A DNA stretch of 64,000 bases, from positions 248,001 through 312,000 of the forward strand of contig CAMYNW010000007.1 in the NCBI GenBank assembly GCA_947259885.1. The letters run 5' to 3'. The translations under genes and the position numbers were made by a program. The DNA comes from an uncultured Gammaproteobacteria bacterium (GTDB lineage: Bacteria > Pseudomonadota > Gammaproteobacteria > Arenicellales > Poriferihabitantaceae). Each line of letters starts with the position of its first letter. The first letter of the stretch is position 1. Below, one piece after another: positions 63,136 through 64,000 of this stretch. Below the pieces are notes generated by a model. It searched no databases. It saw only the letters and a list, made by a program, of their open reading frames with translations, and was not told the origin of the DNA.

Positions 63136-64000
63136 CCCGAGACCCTCGCTATGATGTGCTATTTGAACCAATCAAAATTGGACCGGTTACCGCTAGAAAC
63201 AGGTTCTACCAGGTACCACACTGCGCCGGGTTGGGCCATCGATATCCATTTGCTAACGCTGAACACCGCAGAATTAAAGCTGAGGGTGGCTGGGCAGTGG
63301 TCTGTACTGAGGAATCTGAAATCCATCACACGTCAGAGATTTCGCCTGCAATGGAATCGCGGATATGGGATGAAAACGATATTCCAGCACTACAACTATT
63401 GACCGATGGCGTTCACAAGCACGGAGGGCTTGCCGGAATTGAGCTTGTATATATTGGCTACCACGGTCCAAATCGTTATAGCAGGGAAATCCCGATGGCG
63501 CCTTCCCATACCGTGACGGACAGCTATGAGCCGGTTCAGGCCAGAGCCATGGACAAGCAGGATATTAAAAACCTCAGGCGCTGGCACAAGCAAGCTGCAC
63601 TCCGCGCCCGGGATGCCGGATTTGATATTGTGTACGCCTACGCCGGCCACGACATGAGTCTGCCGATGCACTTTTTATCAAAGCGCCACAATCAGCGGTC
63701 GGATGAATATGGGGGCTCTCTTGAAAATCGGGTGCGATTATTTCGTGAGCTCATTGAGGAAACCAAAGACGCGGTGGGCGACAGATGCGCCATTGCAGTG
63801 CGACTGGCGGTCGATGAGTTACTGGGTGATTCGGGAATAAACAGCGATGGTGAAGGCAAGGAAATTGTCTCCATACTGGCAGAGCTGCCAGATCTATGGG
63901 ATGTCAATATCAGCGGCTGGTCGAATGATTCCATGACCTCCCGCTTCAGTGAAGAAGGATTCCAGGAAAAATATACTGCCTTCGTCAAATCAGTGACCAG
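63132..64000 (+). CDS. Trimethylamine dehydrogenase-like flavoprotein, copy 2 (truncated by window end)
   Basis: The frame runs from ATG 63132 to the window end, 289 codons. It is a clear paralogue of the gene at 47566: MTRDPRYDVLFEPIKIGP, FMN-linking Cys31 in QVPHCAGLGH, KAEGGWAVVCTE, HKQAALRARDAGFDIVYAY and GGSLENRVRLFRELIEETK. At the position of TMADH Tyr60 it has Glu61 (TEESEIHH) where copy 1 keeps Tyr. A following LWDVNISGWSNDS region looks like DgcA-type proteins. The Fe-S and FAD-type domains lie outside the window. It is translationally coupled to the phosphatase-like gene. Confidence 0.87.
   Translation, partial: MTRDPRYDVLFEPIKIGPVTARNRFYQVPHCAGLGHRYPFANAEHRRIKAEGGWAVVCTEESEIHHTSEISPAMESRIWDENDIPALQLLTDGVHKHGGLAGIELVYIGYHGPNRYSREIPMAPSHTVTDSYEPVQARAMDKQDIKNLRRWHKQAALRARDAGFDIVYAYAGHDMSLPMHFLSKRHNQRSDEYGGSLENRVRLFRELIEETKDAVGDRCAIAVRLAVDELLGDSGINSDGEGKEIVSILAELPDLWDVNISGWSNDSMTSRFSEEGFQEKYTAFVKSVT

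Overview
The window looks like chromosomal DNA of an uncultured, probably marine, gammaproteobacterium. The housekeeping genes carry this: smg next to dprA and topA, def-fmt-rsmB-trkA, kdsB-lpxK, an ilvA with two C-terminal ACT-like domains, and a PIMT-like gene followed by tolC. No tRNA, rRNA, CRISPR array, insertion sequence or phage gene was seen. Nearly all genes are intact and densely packed, but several are visibly decaying.

Layout. 1-3.7 kb: the end of dprA, then smg and topA on the plus strand. 3.9-10.8 kb: small accessory genes on the minus strand (isochorismatase-like hydrolase, NTF2-like protein, DUF1643 protein, TauE-like permease), then a GT-C-like membrane protein, a sugar aminotransferase, a phosphopantetheinyl transferase and an unknown 72-residue protein that overlaps ilvA. 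12.5-22.3 kb: PIMT-like gene and tolC (plus strand), facing trkH-trkA-rsmB-fmt-def-kdsB-lpxK (minus strand). 22.4-31.3 kb: a corrinoid-dependent demethylation locus. It holds an MttB-family methyltransferase without pyrrolysine, a GlxA/AraC-type regulator, and a six-gene operon encoding a corrinoid protein, a DUF1638 protein, a 'virulence factor'-domain protein, a pterin-binding methyltransferase, a GFA-domain protein and a RACo-type reactivase. 31.6-34.3 kb: rep helicase and a phosphoribosyltransferase.

34.4-46.3 kb is a catabolic region: a 2-oxoglutarate oxygenase divergent from a dimethylarginine hydrolase, a second MttB gene and a broken SDR gene, then a minus-strand series (PhyH-like oxygenase, IPMDH-like dehydrogenase, GMC remnant, Ldh-family oxidoreductase, sterol desaturase-like protein, GntR regulator, DapA-like lyase, ALDH remnant, FAD amine oxidase). 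At least four genes here are broken or internally deleted, so this part seems to be degrading.

46.5-64 kb is a second N-methyl-compound region: two trimethylamine-dehydrogenase-like flavoproteins, a dimethylglycine-dehydrogenase-like protein with a GCV_T domain, a Rieske oxygenase of the glycine-betaine/stachydrine type, a GSA-type aminotransferase, a CMD-fold protein, an RpiR regulator, a complete polar amino acid ABC transporter, an ornithine-cyclodeaminase-family enzyme and an inositol-phosphatase-like enzyme. thrC sits among them.

Taken together, the cell appears to use methylated amines by two chemistries: oxygenase/flavoprotein demethylation, which releases formaldehyde, and cobalamin-dependent methyl transfer to tetrahydrofolate. 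The substrates are not fixed by the sequence; the dimethylarginine hydrolase points to methylated arginine as one source of dimethylamine. Regulatory palindromes next to the GntR, RpiR and corrinoid genes are described separately.
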